64,000 nt of DNA from Deltaproteobacteria bacterium (GCA_028818755.1 JAPPNF010000128.1:42355-106354); one strand, 5' to 3'. Positions 1 through 9,860 are shown, counted from the stretch's first letter. Notes: a model not told the origin generated them from the sequence alone. Made by a program: numbers and translations.

Positions 1-657
1 CTCCTGGGCCTGCGCTCCCAGCAGGCTGTTCAGGAGGTCCATGTCCACGTCCTTGGGATGGCTGCTGGAAAGCTGCCCCTCCAGCTTCTGCAACCCCTCC
101 ATGCGTTCCTGGAGCTCCGAGGCTTCCTCGAAATTCAACGATTCCTGGCCTCTGAAGAGGTTTCCCTCACGTCGAATATAGTTTTCGAGCCGGCGTATCT
201 TGTCCAGTTGAGAGAGGATCTCCTCGAAGTCCCTCTTTGCCTCCGGATTCTCGAAGTTGTAACCCGCCAGCCGCTCGATGGCGTCGCTCAGCTTGGGCGG
301 AAGGTGCTGCAGGAACTCGTCCTTCTTCTCCGCCTCCGCCCGGTCCGGCGTCTCCTGCAGGGTCTTGCGCTCGCTGGCGACGATGTCCTGGAGCTTCTCC
401 TGGATCTCGTCAAGCGCCGAGCGGATCTGGTACTGCTCGTACATCCGGCGCTTTTCCCGGGCCACCTGCGACAGCAGGTCGTCGAGGCCGGCGACGCGCT
501 CCTCGTCCTCGCCCATGCCGCGCTGCATCAGGCGGCGCATGGATTGCTGCAGGTCTCCGGTCTCGTCGAGGTGCTCGTTCAACTGGTCGAACACCTCGTC
601 CGGGCGCATGGACCTGTCCTGCACCCCGTTCCAGCGACTGTAGCGGGCGTGGATCAT
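1..657 (-). CDS. VWA-domain protein partner of MoxR ATPase (N-terminal part, cut by window edge)
   Basis: The reading frame runs off the left edge; 219 codons are visible. The visible N-terminus starts with a RYSRWNG motif. A long charged, helix-rich region follows (many E/K/R/Q and L residues, probably coiled coil). Proteins of this layout carry a von Willebrand A (MIDAS) domain at the C-terminus and sit directly downstream of a MoxR-like AAA+ ATPase, as here (904-2301). The VWA domain itself is outside the window, so the assignment rests on the N-terminal motif and on context. The start is ATG at 657, the first ATG in frame after a stop; no strong ribosome site is seen. A 163-bp long-hairpin element lies between this gene and the ATPase gene, inside what should be one transcription unit. 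The pair probably works as a chaperone-like metal-insertion or complex-remodelling system in the cytoplasm. Confidence 0.7.
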   Translation of the reverse strand, partial: MIHARYSRWNGVQDRSMRPDEVFDQLNEHLDETGDLQQSMRRLMQRGMGEDEERVAGLDDLLSQVAREKRRMYEQYQIRSALDEIQEKLQDIVASERKTLQETPDRAEAEKKDEFLQHLPPKLSDAIERLAGYNFENPEAKRDFEEILSQLDKIRRLENYIRREGNLFRGQESLNFEEASELQERMEGLQKLEGQLSSSHPKDVDMDLLNSLLGAQAQE

Positions 658-727
658 GAGCGGTAAACCGCGGTCATCAGCGTGCTTCCGTGAGTGAATG
701 GGAGCGGCCGGGTCGACGCACCGCTCC

Positions 728-890
728 TAGTGTCCTGTCCCACATAATTCTTTACCAATCTGCTGGTCTTTTTTGTCGTCGGCTGCGTTGCTCTTCCTCG
801 CGTGGTGCCCGCCACTGCTCGTCATCGCGCCTTGCCGACGACAAAAAATCCTGCGCACCTTGGTAAAGAATTACGTGGGACAGGACACTA
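728..890 (-). repeat. Long-hairpin element (LHE) copy 1, reverse orientation
   Basis: The element has 31-bp outer arms (728-758 and 860-890) that are inverted repeats with a single mismatch. An inner 15-bp stem is perfect: TTTTTTGTCGTCGGC at 769-783 pairs with 834-848. The 50-nt loop (784-833) is nearly identical to the loops of the four other copies, after reverse-complementing. Flanks read C-TA-G on the left and TA-C on the right, consistent with a TA duplication. It lies between the MoxR ATPase gene and the VWA gene, within their probable operon. No protein-coding signal is evident. Confidence 0.9.
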
Positions 891-903
891 CATCGTCGGG
901 GAG

Positions 904-2301
904 TCACTTTCCGTAAGTGATTCGGCCGCCTGCGGCTTCCTTGTTGAGCTTTTGGTGGAGGTGCAGGCCTTCCAGCACCAACTCCGTGGCCGACGCCAGA
1001 AAACCGGGCGAGTCCACGTCGCCCAGGGAGCGTATCGCTTCCTGGAGGCCCGGTATCTCCTTGATGCCCTCGAGATAGTCCTCGGAGCGCATTTCGTCGG
1101 AGACCTCCACTCCCCAGCCGGAGTTGAAGTACTCGATGACGGTCTGCAACGCGTTGACGTCGAGCCGGGTGTCGAAGGTCTTGAGTATCGCCCGGTTCAG
1201 GAGACGCTCGATCAGCTCTTCCTCATTCTTCTCCTCGCCCACATACTCCACCTCGATCTTCCCGCAGGTGGACGGAAGCACGGAGTGGAGATCGCTCACC
1301 CGCGGCACGATGTCGGTTTCCCCGAGCCGCAGCGCGCGCTTTTCCGCGTTGCTGATCATGCTCTCGTAGTTGTTGATGCTGATGCGGACGCTGACGCCGG
1401 ACGACTGGTTGATCTCGCTCGAGTTGCGTGCTTCGAAGGTCAAATGTCCCAGCACTTCCTTCATGAAGTCCGGGATCGTCACCGCGTGGCTGCGATCGTT
1501 CAGCGGGGCCGACTCCTGCTCCATGATGTCGATCTCGTGCTCGACCTGACGCGGGTAGTGGGTCCTGATCTGCACGTCGAAACGGTCCTTCAAGGGCGTG
1601 ATGATGCGGCCCCGGCTGGTGTAGTCCTCGGGGTTCGCGCTGGCCACGATGATCACGTCGAGGGGAAGACGGATCTTGTATCCCTTGATCTGGACGTCCT
1701 TCTCCTCCATGAGGTTGAATAGCCCCACCTGCACCTTTTCGGTCAGGTCCGGAAGCTCGTTGACGGCGAACACGCCGCGGTTGGTGCGGGGTATGAGGCC
1801 GTAGTGAATGGTCTCCTCGTCCGCCAGATACCGCCCCTCCGCCACCTTGATGGGATCGATCTCGCCGATCAGGTCGGCGATGGAAACGTCCGGGGTCGCC
1901 AGCTTCTCGCCGTACCGCTGTTCCCGGCCGATCCATTCCAGCTCGAGGTCGTCTCCCTGCTCGGCCAGCCGGCGCCGGCACGGAGCGCAGATGACGTTGA
2001 AGGGATCGCAGTTGATCTCGCAACCCTTCACCCTCGGGATTTTTTCGTCCAACAGCATGGTGAGGCCGCGGATGATGCGCGACTTGGCCTGACCGCGCTC
2101 TCCGAGAAAGACCATGTGATGACCCGACAGGATCGCGTTCTCGATTTCCGGAATCACGGTCTCGTCGTAGCCCACGATGCCCGGCAGGATCCTCTCCCCG
2201 GACTTGAGAAGACCGGTGAGATTGTTGCGCATCTCGTCGCGCACGGACCTGACGACGGTTCCGCTGCGTTTCAGTTCACTCAGGGTGTTGATGGATTCCA
2301 C
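904..2301 (-). CDS. MoxR-type AAA+ ATPase (magnesium chelatase subunit I-like)
   Basis: The protein is 465 aa. It has a Walker A motif GERGQAKS at about residues 67-74, a Walker B-like segment with FAVNELPDL, and a sensor region with VASANPEDYTSRGR, all standard for the MoxR/ChlI group of AAA+ ATPases. Four cysteines (about residues 94, 98, 105, 108; C-x3-C-x6-C-x2-C) just after the first domain could bind zinc. I chose the GTG start at 2301 because GGAGG lies 7 nt upstream. The open frame continues further upstream, but that extension overlaps ihfB on the same strand and does not look like protein. The partner VWA gene follows downstream. Such pairs remodel or mature protein complexes, often with metal insertion; the client here is unknown. 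It follows ihfB by 52 nt. Confidence 0.88.
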   Translation of the reverse strand: MESINTLSELKRSGTVVRSVRDEMRNNLTGLLKSGERILPGIVGYDETVIPEIENAILSGHHMVFLGERGQAKSRIIRGLTMLLDEKIPRVKGCEINCDPFNVICAPCRRRLAEQGDDLELEWIGREQRYGEKLATPDVSIADLIGEIDPIKVAEGRYLADEETIHYGLIPRTNRGVFAVNELPDLTEKVQVGLFNLMEEKDVQIKGYKIRLPLDVIIVASANPEDYTSRGRIITPLKDRFDVQIRTHYPRQVEHEIDIMEQESAPLNDRSHAVTIPDFMKEVLGHLTFEARNSSEINQSSGVSVRISINNYESMISNAEKRALRLGETDIVPRVSDLHSVLPSTCGKIEVEYVGEEKNEEELIERLLNRAILKTFDTRLDVNALQTVIEYFNSGWGVEVSDEMRSEDYLEGIKEIPGLQEAIRSLGDVDSPGFLASATELVLEGLHLHQKLNKEAAGGRITYGK

Positions 2302-2353
2302 TCCAATACCTCCTGCCAAGCCATTTGATCCTGTTGCTGCTCTGCTTGAAGCC

Positions 2354-2653
2354 TCATCCATCCTCGGCAGCAGGGCTCTGGTTGACCCGCACACGAAGCT
2401 CCTTGCCGACCTTGAAGAACGGGACTCTCTTGGAGGACACCGACACGACTTCCCCGGTCTTGGGATTGCGTCCGTCCCGAGCCCTCCGGTGCTTGACCAC
2501 GAAACTGCCGAAGCCCCGGATCTCGATGCGCTCTTCCCGCTGCAGTGCGGCAATCAGGGAGTCGAAGACGGAGTTGATGATCACCTCCGCGTCGAAACGC
2601 GACAGGTGGGGAAAGCGGTCGTTGATTTCTTCGATCAGGTCTCGCTTTGTCAT
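2354..2653 (-). CDS. ihfB: HU/IHF family DNA-binding protein (integration host factor beta-like)
   Basis: A 99-aa nucleoid protein of the HU/IHF family. It begins MTKRDLIEEI and contains the beta-arm region with RNPKTGE and a GFGSF core motif, as expected for the DNA-bending fold. It lies 27 nt downstream of rpsA on the same strand, and the order cmk-rpsA-ihfB is the classical proteobacterial arrangement, which supports IHF-beta rather than HU. IHF binds the minor groove as a heterodimer and bends DNA sharply, affecting recombination, replication and transcription. The alpha subunit is not in this window. Length is normal (about 90-105 aa in the family). Confidence 0.88.
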   Translation of the reverse strand: MTKRDLIEEINDRFPHLSRFDAEVIINSVFDSLIAALQREERIEIRGFGSFVVKHRRARDGRNPKTGEVVSVSSKRVPFFKVGKELRVRVNQSPAAEDG

Positions 2654-2680
2654 GCCGTTCCCCGAAAAAGAAGGTTCGCC

Positions 2681-4542
2681 CTATACGTCGTCTTTCTCGC
2701 CGTCCTGCGCGTCCGTTCCCGGGCGGTTCTCCCGGTCCAGCTTCAACTCCTCGTTCAGAATAGTCTCGAAAGAGAAACGGCCGGCCTCTTTCTCCCGCTT
2801 GAGATAGGTCTCCAGCTCTTCCCGTTCTTCCGATCGCTTGAGTGCGCGGATGCTGAGCCCGATCTTGCGTTCCTGGAGGTCGACGTTGACCACCTCCGCC
2901 TCCACGACGTCGCCCACCTGATGGAGGCTCGAAGGCTTGTCCACGTGCTCGGTGCTGAGCTGGGAGACATGGATGAGTCCCTCGACGCCTTCGGCCACGC
3001 GCACGAACACTCCGAAATCGAGCACCCTGACGATCGGGCCCGTGATCCGGGAGCCGGGCGGGTGCTCGTTGACCACGCGTTCCCAGGGATCCATGGTCAA
3101 CTGCTTCACGCCGAGCGAGAACCGCTCTACCTGCGGGTCGACGCCGAGCACCTTCGCCTCGACGATGTCACCTTTCTTGTAGAGCTCGGACGGATGTTTG
3201 ATCTTCTTGGTCCAGTCCAGATCGGAAATGTGGATCAATCCGTCGATGCCCTCCTCGACTCCCACGAAGACTCCGAAATCCGTGATGTTGCGCACCGGCC
3301 CCTGGATGACGCTGCCCTCGGGGTATTTCTCCTTCGCCAGGAACCACGGGTTGGGCAGCACCTGCCTTAGTCCCAGTGAGATACGCCGGCGCCCGGGATC
3401 CACGTTCAGGACCATGGCCTCAACGGTCTCCCCCGCCTGCACCACCTTGGAGGGGTGCGAGAGCTTCTTCGCCCACGACATCTCGGAGACGTGGATCAGC
3501 CCCTCGACTCCCTTTTCGAGCTCCACGAACGCGCCGTAGTCCGTCAGACCCACCACCTTGCCGGTAATCTTCGAGTCGACGGGATACCGTTCCGCCACCG
3601 ATTCCCAGGGATCCGGCGTGATCTGCTTCATTCCCAGCGAGATGCGCTCTCTCTCCTTGTCGAACTTGAGCACCACCACCCGGAGGGTCTCGCCCAGGCT
3701 CAGCAGGTCGCTCGGATGGTTGACCCGGCCCCACGACATGTCGGTGATGTGCAGGATCCCGTCGATGCCGCCGACATCGACGAACGCTCCGTAGTCGGTG
3801 ATGTTCTTGACCACGCCCTCGAGGATCACCCCTTCGTCGAGGACCGCGAGGGTCTCCTTCTTGAGCACTTCCCGTTCCTTCTCGAGCAGGACCTTGCGCG
3901 ATACCACCACGTTGTCGCGCATCCGGTTGTACTTGAGAATCGTGAAGCGATCCCGCTTGCCCACGAACTGGTCGAGATTGCGGGTCGGCCGAATGTCGAC
4001 ATGAGAGCCGGGAAGGAAGCCATCCACGCCGACGTCCACCTTGAAGCCGCCCTTGACCCTGGCGACGATGGTGCCCTCGATGGGCGTCATCTGCTCATGC
4101 GCCTTCTCGATCCGGTCCCACACCTTGATGCTCTCGGCCTTCTGACGCGACAGCACGATCTCGCCCCGGTCTCCCTCGGGGGACTCGAAGAAGACGTCCA
4201 CGTCATCGCCGAGCGCCACCTGCAGCGTTCCGTCCCGGTCCTGGAACTCCTGAACCGAAATGCGGCCTTCGGTCTTGTAGCCCACGTCCACGACCACGTG
4301 GGTGGGGTTGACGTCAACCACCTTGCCGGTGACGACTCCGCCGGGCTTTACCGCCTGCAGACTCTCCTCGAACAGCGACTGAAAGTCATCCTCGGTGGCC
4401 GAGGCCTCCTCGTTCTCCGAAGCCTCCCGGACGTCCGAAGTCCCCTGGGTTTCCGGAGTATCCCGGGCCTCCGAAGTATCCTGGGCCTCCGGGGGTTCCT
4501 GGACCTGTGCGGTCTCCTCGCTCTTGTTTTCCTCACCTTCCG

Positions 4543-4546
<4 letters not shown>
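2681..4546 (-). CDS. rpsA: 30S ribosomal protein S1
   Basis: The protein is 621 aa with six S1 (OB-fold) RNA-binding repeats. The last four carry the typical DYGAFV or DFGVFV followed by GLIHVS or GILHIT motifs. S1 binds mRNA leaders on the 30S subunit and is needed for translation of structured messages. An N-terminal extension of about 60 residues, very rich in E, T, S and P, precedes the first S1 repeat and explains the length above the usual 550-560 aa; it is probably disordered. The ATG start overlaps the cmk stop by 4 nt (ATGA), so translation is coupled. Upstream in the same strand are aroA and cmk, downstream ihfB. Confidence 0.96.
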
Positions 4547-5217
<671 letters not shown>

Positions 5218-5264
5218 CTATCCTATCCTCACTTGACAGCGGGCACAACCGGTGCCCTGGAGCT

Positions 5265-5425
5265 AGTGTCCTGTCTCACCAATAGCGTTATGAAGATGCG
5301 AGGGCATTTTTGTTGTCGGCAAGGCGCGATGACGAGCAGTGGCGGGCACCACGCGAGGAAGAGCAACGCAGCCGACGGCAAAAAGGACCCGCAGATTCAT
5401 AACGCTATTGGTGAGACAGGACACT
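5265..5425 (+). repeat. Long-hairpin element (LHE) copy 2
   Basis: The outer arms are perfect 30-bp inverted repeats (5265-5294 and 5396-5425). The inner stem is formed by TTTTTGTTGTCGGC and GCCGACGGCAAAAA (14 bp with two G-T pairs) around the conserved 50-nt loop. The left flank reads CTAG, while the right flank has TG in place of TA. The element lies between the aroA stop and the cmk start, inside an operon. It differs from copy 3 (47423-47583) at only five positions. Confidence 0.92.
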
Positions 5426-5434
5426 GGTACCTCA

Positions 5435-6715
5435 TTAATTGCTGATTTTCCCTAGGCTTTCGAAGAAACCGGGGAACGATACCCTGACACAATCCTCGTT
5501 CGAGAGCGAGATCCCGCCCGGCGTCGACAAACCGGCAACCGCCAGCGCCATGGCCACGCGATGGTCGTCGTGGCTTTCCACCGCCGCGCTCTTGAGCCCG
5601 CCGGCACCCTCCACCATCACGTCGTCGCCGCGCACTTCCGTCCTCACGCCCATCTTCGCGAGCTCGCCGGTCATGGTGGCGATACGGTCCGATTCCTTGA
5701 AGCGCAGCTCGCCGACATCCCGAAACAGCGTCGTCCCTCCGGCCAGCGCCGCGGCCACGAACAACACCGGATACTCGTCGATGGTGCGGGGCGCGAGCTC
5801 GGCCTCGACCTCGGTCCCGCGAAGCTCGCTTCCCCGTATGCGGAGGTCGGCCACCGGCTCGCCCGCCTCCTCCCAGGAGCGCGCCACCTCGATGTCCGCT
5901 CCCATGGCCCGCAGGACATCGATCACCCCGGTGCGCGTGGGATTGCAGCCCACCGCCAGGATAGACACGTCCGATCCGGGTATGGTGGCGGCCGCCACGG
6001 CGATAAACGCGGCGGAGGAAACGTCGCCGGGGACCTTCAGCTGAGTGGCCGAGAGCTCCTGCCCGCCCTTGACCGCCACCGTCCGGCCGTCGCGCTCCAC
6101 CACGGCGCCGAAACCCCGCGCCATGATCTCCGTATGATCCCGGGAACGGTACGGTTCCTCGATGCGCGTTTCTCCCCGTGCCTGGAGGCCCGCCAGCAGC
6201 ACGGCCGACTTCACCTGGGCGCTGGCCACCGGCGAGGCGTAGTCGATGCCGTGGAGCGGCTGGCCGTGAATCTCGAGGGGGGCGCGCCCCTCGTTTCCCG
6301 CCACCCGGCCTCCCATGCGCGTCAGCGGCTCGATCACCCGTTTCATCGGACGGGTGCGGAGGGAGTCGTCGCCGTCGAGGATGGCGTCGAAGGGCCGCCC
6401 CGCCAGGAGTCCCGCCAGCAACCGCATGGTGGTCCCGGAATTGCCGCAGTCGATGGTTTCCCGCGGCGCCTGCAGTCCGTCCCACCCGCCGCCCTCGATG
6501 CACAGGGTGCCCCCGTCGCGGCGGAAGGCCACCCCCATGCGCCTGAACGCGGCCACCGTGCTCGAGTTGTCGGCCCCGCGGGACATGTTCTCGATGCGGG
6601 TCTCGCCTCGCGCCACCGCTCCCATGATGACCGCGCGATGCGCGATGGACTTGTCTCCGGGAACCTCCAGCTCGCCCCTGAGGGGACGCACGACCTGTTC
6701 GACCCTGACGGTCAT
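5435..6715 (-). CDS. aroA: 3-phosphoshikimate 1-carboxyvinyltransferase (EPSP synthase)
   Basis: The protein is 426 aa, a normal length. It catalyses transfer of the enolpyruvyl group from PEP to shikimate-3-phosphate, the sixth step of the shikimate pathway, in the cytoplasm. Visible motifs are GDKSIAHRA near the N-terminus, CGNSGTTMRLLAG in the PEP/S3P site, FKESDRIA, and DDHRVAMA near the C-terminus. The ATG start at 6715 is 10 nt downstream of the tyrA stop. It belongs to the pheA-hisC-tyrA-aroA-cmk-rpsA-ihfB unit. An LHE copy begins 10 nt after its stop. Confidence 0.96.
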   Translation of the reverse strand: MTVRVEQVVRPLRGELEVPGDKSIAHRAVIMGAVARGETRIENMSRGADNSSTVAAFRRMGVAFRRDGGTLCIEGGGWDGLQAPRETIDCGNSGTTMRLLAGLLAGRPFDAILDGDDSLRTRPMKRVIEPLTRMGGRVAGNEGRAPLEIHGQPLHGIDYASPVASAQVKSAVLLAGLQARGETRIEEPYRSRDHTEIMARGFGAVVERDGRTVAVKGGQELSATQLKVPGDVSSAAFIAVAAATIPGSDVSILAVGCNPTRTGVIDVLRAMGADIEVARSWEEAGEPVADLRIRGSELRGTEVEAELAPRTIDEYPVLFVAAALAGGTTLFRDVGELRFKESDRIATMTGELAKMGVRTEVRGDDVMVEGAGGLKSAAVESHDDHRVAMALAVAGLSTPGGISLSNEDCVRVSFPGFFESLGKISN

Positions 6716-6725
6716 CCTCGAGCTC

Positions 6726-7580
6726 CTAAGTAATCCTCTTCCGGGTGGCCAACGCCCGCTCGAACTCCCGTTCCAGCCCCGGTCCGTCGTTCCGGCGCAC
6801 GTACTCGGCGAAGCGCTCGATGCCCCGGGCGTATTCCCGGAGGCCCTTCAGCACCGCCTCGCGGTTGAGCAGGCAAATGTCTCGCCACAGTTCCGGACGG
6901 CCGGCCGCGATGCGCGTCGTGTCCCTGAACCCCGAACCGCAGTACTCGGCCAGGTCCAGCGAACCTACCTTGGTGCGCTCCAGGGCGTTCACCAGCGCGG
7001 AAGCCGCGACGTGGGGAAGATGGCTGACCACGCCCAGGACCCGGTCGTGGACCCCGGCGTCCATGGTCTCGACCTTCGCTCCCACCCGGCGCCAGAACGT
7101 CCGCAGCTTCTTCACGGCGGCGGGGGCGCTCTTCGCGGTGGGGGTGATGATGCAGCGGCGGCGGACGAACAGGTCGGCCCTTGCCGCATCGGGCCCCCAT
7201 TGATCGCTGCCGGCGATGGGATGGGCGCCCACGAACGGCGGTCCCGCCTTCAACAGCCGGTCCATGTCCGCCACCACCCGGCCCTTGACGCTGCCGACGT
7301 CGCTGATGAGGCAATTACGGTCGAGGCGCGGCAGAAATGATCGCGTCAGGGGGGCGATGGCGCTCACCGGCGTGGCCAGCACCAGGAAGTCAGTGTCCTC
7401 GGGAAAGTCCCGGGCGTGCAGGAAGTAGCGGTCGAGGATGCCGATCCGCTTCCCCCGGCGCAGCGTCGTCTCGTTGCGGCCGTACCCCACGACCCGTTCC
7501 ACCAACCCCCGCTCCCTCGCCGCCAGCGCCAGGGAGCCGCCGATGAGCCCGACGCCCGCGATCACCATGGTCCGAAACAT
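6726..7580 (-). CDS. tyrA: Prephenate dehydrogenase (TyrA, NAD-dependent)
   Basis: A 284-aa enzyme of tyrosine synthesis that oxidatively decarboxylates prephenate (or arogenate). It shows an N-terminal dinucleotide-binding motif GVGLIGGSLA and the substrate region GAHPIAGSDQWGPD typical of TyrA. There is no chorismate mutase or ACT domain, so it is the monofunctional form. The ATG start shares one base with the hisC stop (TGATG), which points to coupled translation. Whether it uses prephenate or arogenate, and NAD or NADP, cannot be read with certainty. Confidence 0.93.
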   Translation of the reverse strand: MFRTMVIAGVGLIGGSLALAARERGLVERVVGYGRNETTLRRGKRIGILDRYFLHARDFPEDTDFLVLATPVSAIAPLTRSFLPRLDRNCLISDVGSVKGRVVADMDRLLKAGPPFVGAHPIAGSDQWGPDAARADLFVRRRCIITPTAKSAPAAVKKLRTFWRRVGAKVETMDAGVHDRVLGVVSHLPHVAASALVNALERTKVGSLDLAEYCGSGFRDTTRIAAGRPELWRDICLLNREAVLKGLREYARGIERFAEYVRRNDGPGLEREFERALATRKRIT

Positions 7581-8683
7581 CAGCCGGCGGCGCCTCCTTC
7601 AAGGATTCGTTCCAGACAGTCCAGGAACCTGCGGTTCTCGTCCGGGGTCCCCACGGTCACGCGCACGTGCTCGGGAAACTCCGGGCCCACGGGCCGCACG
7701 ATGACCCCCCGGCGCAGCATCGCTTCGAAGACGCCGGCCACCGGGCCGACCCGCACCAGGATGAAGTTGGCCTGGCTCGGGACCCACTGGACCCCCAGGG
7801 CCGTGAGGCGCTCGCCGAGGAATGCCAGGCCCTGGTTGTTGACCTCCACGCTGCGGCGCAGGTGCTCGGTGTCGTGCACCGCGGCCGTGGCCGCCCACTG
7901 GGCGGCGGCATTGACGTTGAACGGCTCCCGCACCTGGTTCATCATGGCGACGATGTCGGGGTGGGCGATGCCGTAGCCGACCCGCAGGCCCGCGAGGCCG
8001 TACACCTTGGAGAAGGTCCTGAGGGTCAGAACGGCCCGGTCGTCCCGCTGATCGTCAAGGGAATCGGGGTAGTCCGGATCGGTGGCGTACTCGAAGTACG
8101 CCTCGTCCGCCACCACCAGCACGTCCGGCCCCACCCGCTCCAGGAAGGCTTCCCACTCGGGCCGCCGGTAGATCGTGCCCGTGGGGTTGTTGGGGTTGGC
8201 CAGGAAGACGCAACGCGTTTTCGCGGTCAACGCCCCGGCCATGGCTGCGAGGTCATAGCCGTAGTCCTTGAGCGGCACCGTCCGCATCACGGCGCCCATG
8301 GCGTTGAGCGAGAGCGGATAGGCCACGAAGGTGCCCTCGGACAGCAAGGCTTCGTCTCCCGGCCGCAGAAAGGTCCGCACCGCCAGCTCGATGAGCTCGT
8401 TGGAGCCGTTGCCGAAGACCAGCCGTTCGGGGGCGACCCGCAGCTTGGCCGCCAGCGCCTGGCGGAGGTGGAAACAACCGCCGTCCGGATAGAGGTGAAG
8501 CTCCTCCAGCCGCTCGCGCAAAGCCGCCACGGCCTTGGGGGAAGGGCCCAGGGGGTTCTCGTTGGAGGCCAGCTTGGCCGATCCCTCGATGCCGTACTCC
8601 CGCTCCACCTCGTCGATGGGCTTGCCGGGAACGTACGGGACGATGCGGCGAATGTATTCCGGGACCTGGTCTAGGATGCTCAT
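7580..8683 (-). CDS. hisC: Histidinol-phosphate aminotransferase family (probable aromatic aminotransferase)
   Basis: A 367-aa fold-type I PLP enzyme. The substrate and cofactor regions ASNENPLGPSP and NPNNPTGT are present, and FSKVYGLAGLRVGY contains the PLP-binding lysine. The ATG start at 8683 overlaps the pheA stop (ATGA); the open frame continues upstream but only as a shadow of pheA. Because the gene sits between pheA and tyrA, the enzyme probably transaminates phenylpyruvate, hydroxyphenylpyruvate or prephenate as well as, or instead of, histidinol phosphate. No his genes are near. Confidence 0.92.
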   Translation of the reverse strand: MSILDQVPEYIRRIVPYVPGKPIDEVEREYGIEGSAKLASNENPLGPSPKAVAALRERLEELHLYPDGGCFHLRQALAAKLRVAPERLVFGNGSNELIELAVRTFLRPGDEALLSEGTFVAYPLSLNAMGAVMRTVPLKDYGYDLAAMAGALTAKTRCVFLANPNNPTGTIYRRPEWEAFLERVGPDVLVVADEAYFEYATDPDYPDSLDDQRDDRAVLTLRTFSKVYGLAGLRVGYGIAHPDIVAMMNQVREPFNVNAAAQWAATAAVHDTEHLRRSVEVNNQGLAFLGERLTALGVQWVPSQANFILVRVGPVAGVFEAMLRRGVIVRPVGPEFPEHVRVTVGTPDENRRFLDCLERILEGGAAG

Positions 8684-9756
8684 AGGCTGCGGGGATAGGA
8701 CCCGAGGACCTTCAGGAAGACGCAGCTCTTGGCGAGCTGGTCCAGCGCGCGCTTGGCTCGGGGCTGTTGTTGATGACCCATGAAATCGATGAAGAAGACG
8801 TACTCCCACGCCTTCTGGCGCGAGGGCCGCGACTCGATCTTGGTGAGGTTGATGCCGTGTTTCGCGAAGGGCGCCAACAGGTCGTGGAGCACGCCCACGC
8901 GGTCCTTGGCGGCGAAAACGATGCTGGTCTTGTCCTCGCCGGTGGGTCCCGGCGCATCGTCGCCGATGACAAAAAAGCGTGTGATGTTGTCGTGGTTGTC
9001 GGCGACGTTGGCCTGCACGATCCTGAGCCCGTAGACGTCGCCCGCCAACCGGCTCGAGACCGCCGCCACGGTCCGGTCCGAACGCGCCTCCTTGGCGGCC
9101 TGCGCGGTGCTCGCCACCTCCTCGATGACGGCGTCGGGATAGTGAGCGGCGATCCACTTCCGGCACTGACCGAGGGCGTGAGGGTGGGAAAGGATGCGCC
9201 GTACGTCCCGGGCCCGGCCGGACCGGGACAGCAGGCACAGCTCGATGTCGATGCTGACCTCGCCGCAGATCTGGACATCCGCTCCCTGCAGCAGATCCAG
9301 GGTGTGGGCCACCACCCCTTCGGTGGAGTTTTCCACGGGCACCACGCCGTAGTCCACGTTGCGTGCGCTCACTTCGCGGAAAACGTCGTCGATGGTGGGC
9401 TCGGGGGAATAGCTCACGGTACTGCCGAAGTGCCGTTGCGCGGCCATGTGGGTGAAGGTCGCCTCGGGGCCGAAGAAGGCCACCTTCATCTCGGCCTCGA
9501 CACCGCGGCAGGCGGACAGGACTTCCCGGTAGACGGCGCGAACGGAGGCCGCCGACAACGGCCCTCTGTTGGCTTCGGATACCTGCCGGTAGATGGCCCG
9601 CTCACGGCTGGCGACGTAGACGGGTCTTCCCGTGAGACTCTTTTGATTCCCTATCTTCAGGGCAAGGGATGCTCTCTCGTTGAGAAGCGCTACAATCCTG
9701 GAATCAACTTGATCGATCTTTTTTCGGAGGGCATCTACCGATTCTCTACGGCTCAA
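8680..9756 (-). CDS. pheA: Bifunctional chorismate mutase / prephenate dehydratase (P-protein)
   Basis: A 358-aa two-step enzyme of phenylalanine synthesis. Residues 1-90 form an AroQ-type chorismate mutase (RKKIDQVDSRIVALLNER). A prephenate dehydratase domain follows, starting at VAFFGPEATFTHMAA and including the NITRFFVI segment with the catalytic TRF. A C-terminal ACT domain with ESRPSR should mediate feedback inhibition by phenylalanine. I chose TTG at 9756 because GAGG lies 6 nt upstream and the mutase domain starts directly after it; the frame is open further upstream but that part is not protein-like. First gene of the operon, divergent from the EamA transporter. Confidence 0.94.
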   Translation of the reverse strand: MSRRESVDALRKKIDQVDSRIVALLNERASLALKIGNQKSLTGRPVYVASRERAIYRQVSEANRGPLSAASVRAVYREVLSACRGVEAEMKVAFFGPEATFTHMAAQRHFGSTVSYSPEPTIDDVFREVSARNVDYGVVPVENSTEGVVAHTLDLLQGADVQICGEVSIDIELCLLSRSGRARDVRRILSHPHALGQCRKWIAAHYPDAVIEEVASTAQAAKEARSDRTVAAVSSRLAGDVYGLRIVQANVADNHDNITRFFVIGDDAPGPTGEDKTSIVFAAKDRVGVLHDLLAPFAKHGINLTKIESRPSRQKAWEYVFFIDFMGHQQQPRAKRALDQLAKSCVFLKVLGSYPRSL

Positions 9757-9860
9757 TGAAAACCTCGAGGGGAAGGATTGGGACCGAAGGGGAACGTTAG
9801 CCGAACTCCCGGACAATTGCAACTCCGCGACACCACACGTTTTTGTTCGTGGCCGGGGGC

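Noticed and set aside
58..666. Open frames on the plus strand opposite the VWA, rpsA and UbiD genes
   Set aside because: They mirror the codon pattern of real minus-strand genes in GC-rich DNA, have low-complexity R/P/S/H-rich translations and no family motifs.
728..890. Integron attC sites
   Set aside because: Variable arms with conserved fold recall attC, but core GTTRRRY sites are missing, the elements are dispersed in both orientations, and there is no integrase or cassette array.
728..890. Insertion sequence with its own transposase
   Set aside because: At 160-186 bp the elements are too short and contain no transposase; at most they are non-autonomous.
5318..5425. Small protein encoded by the long-hairpin elements (frame beginning MTSSGG)
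   Set aside because: The frame is open in all five copies and AAGG precedes the ATG, but base changes between copies are mostly non-synonymous and follow stem pairing rather than codon positions. The constraint fits structure, not a peptide.
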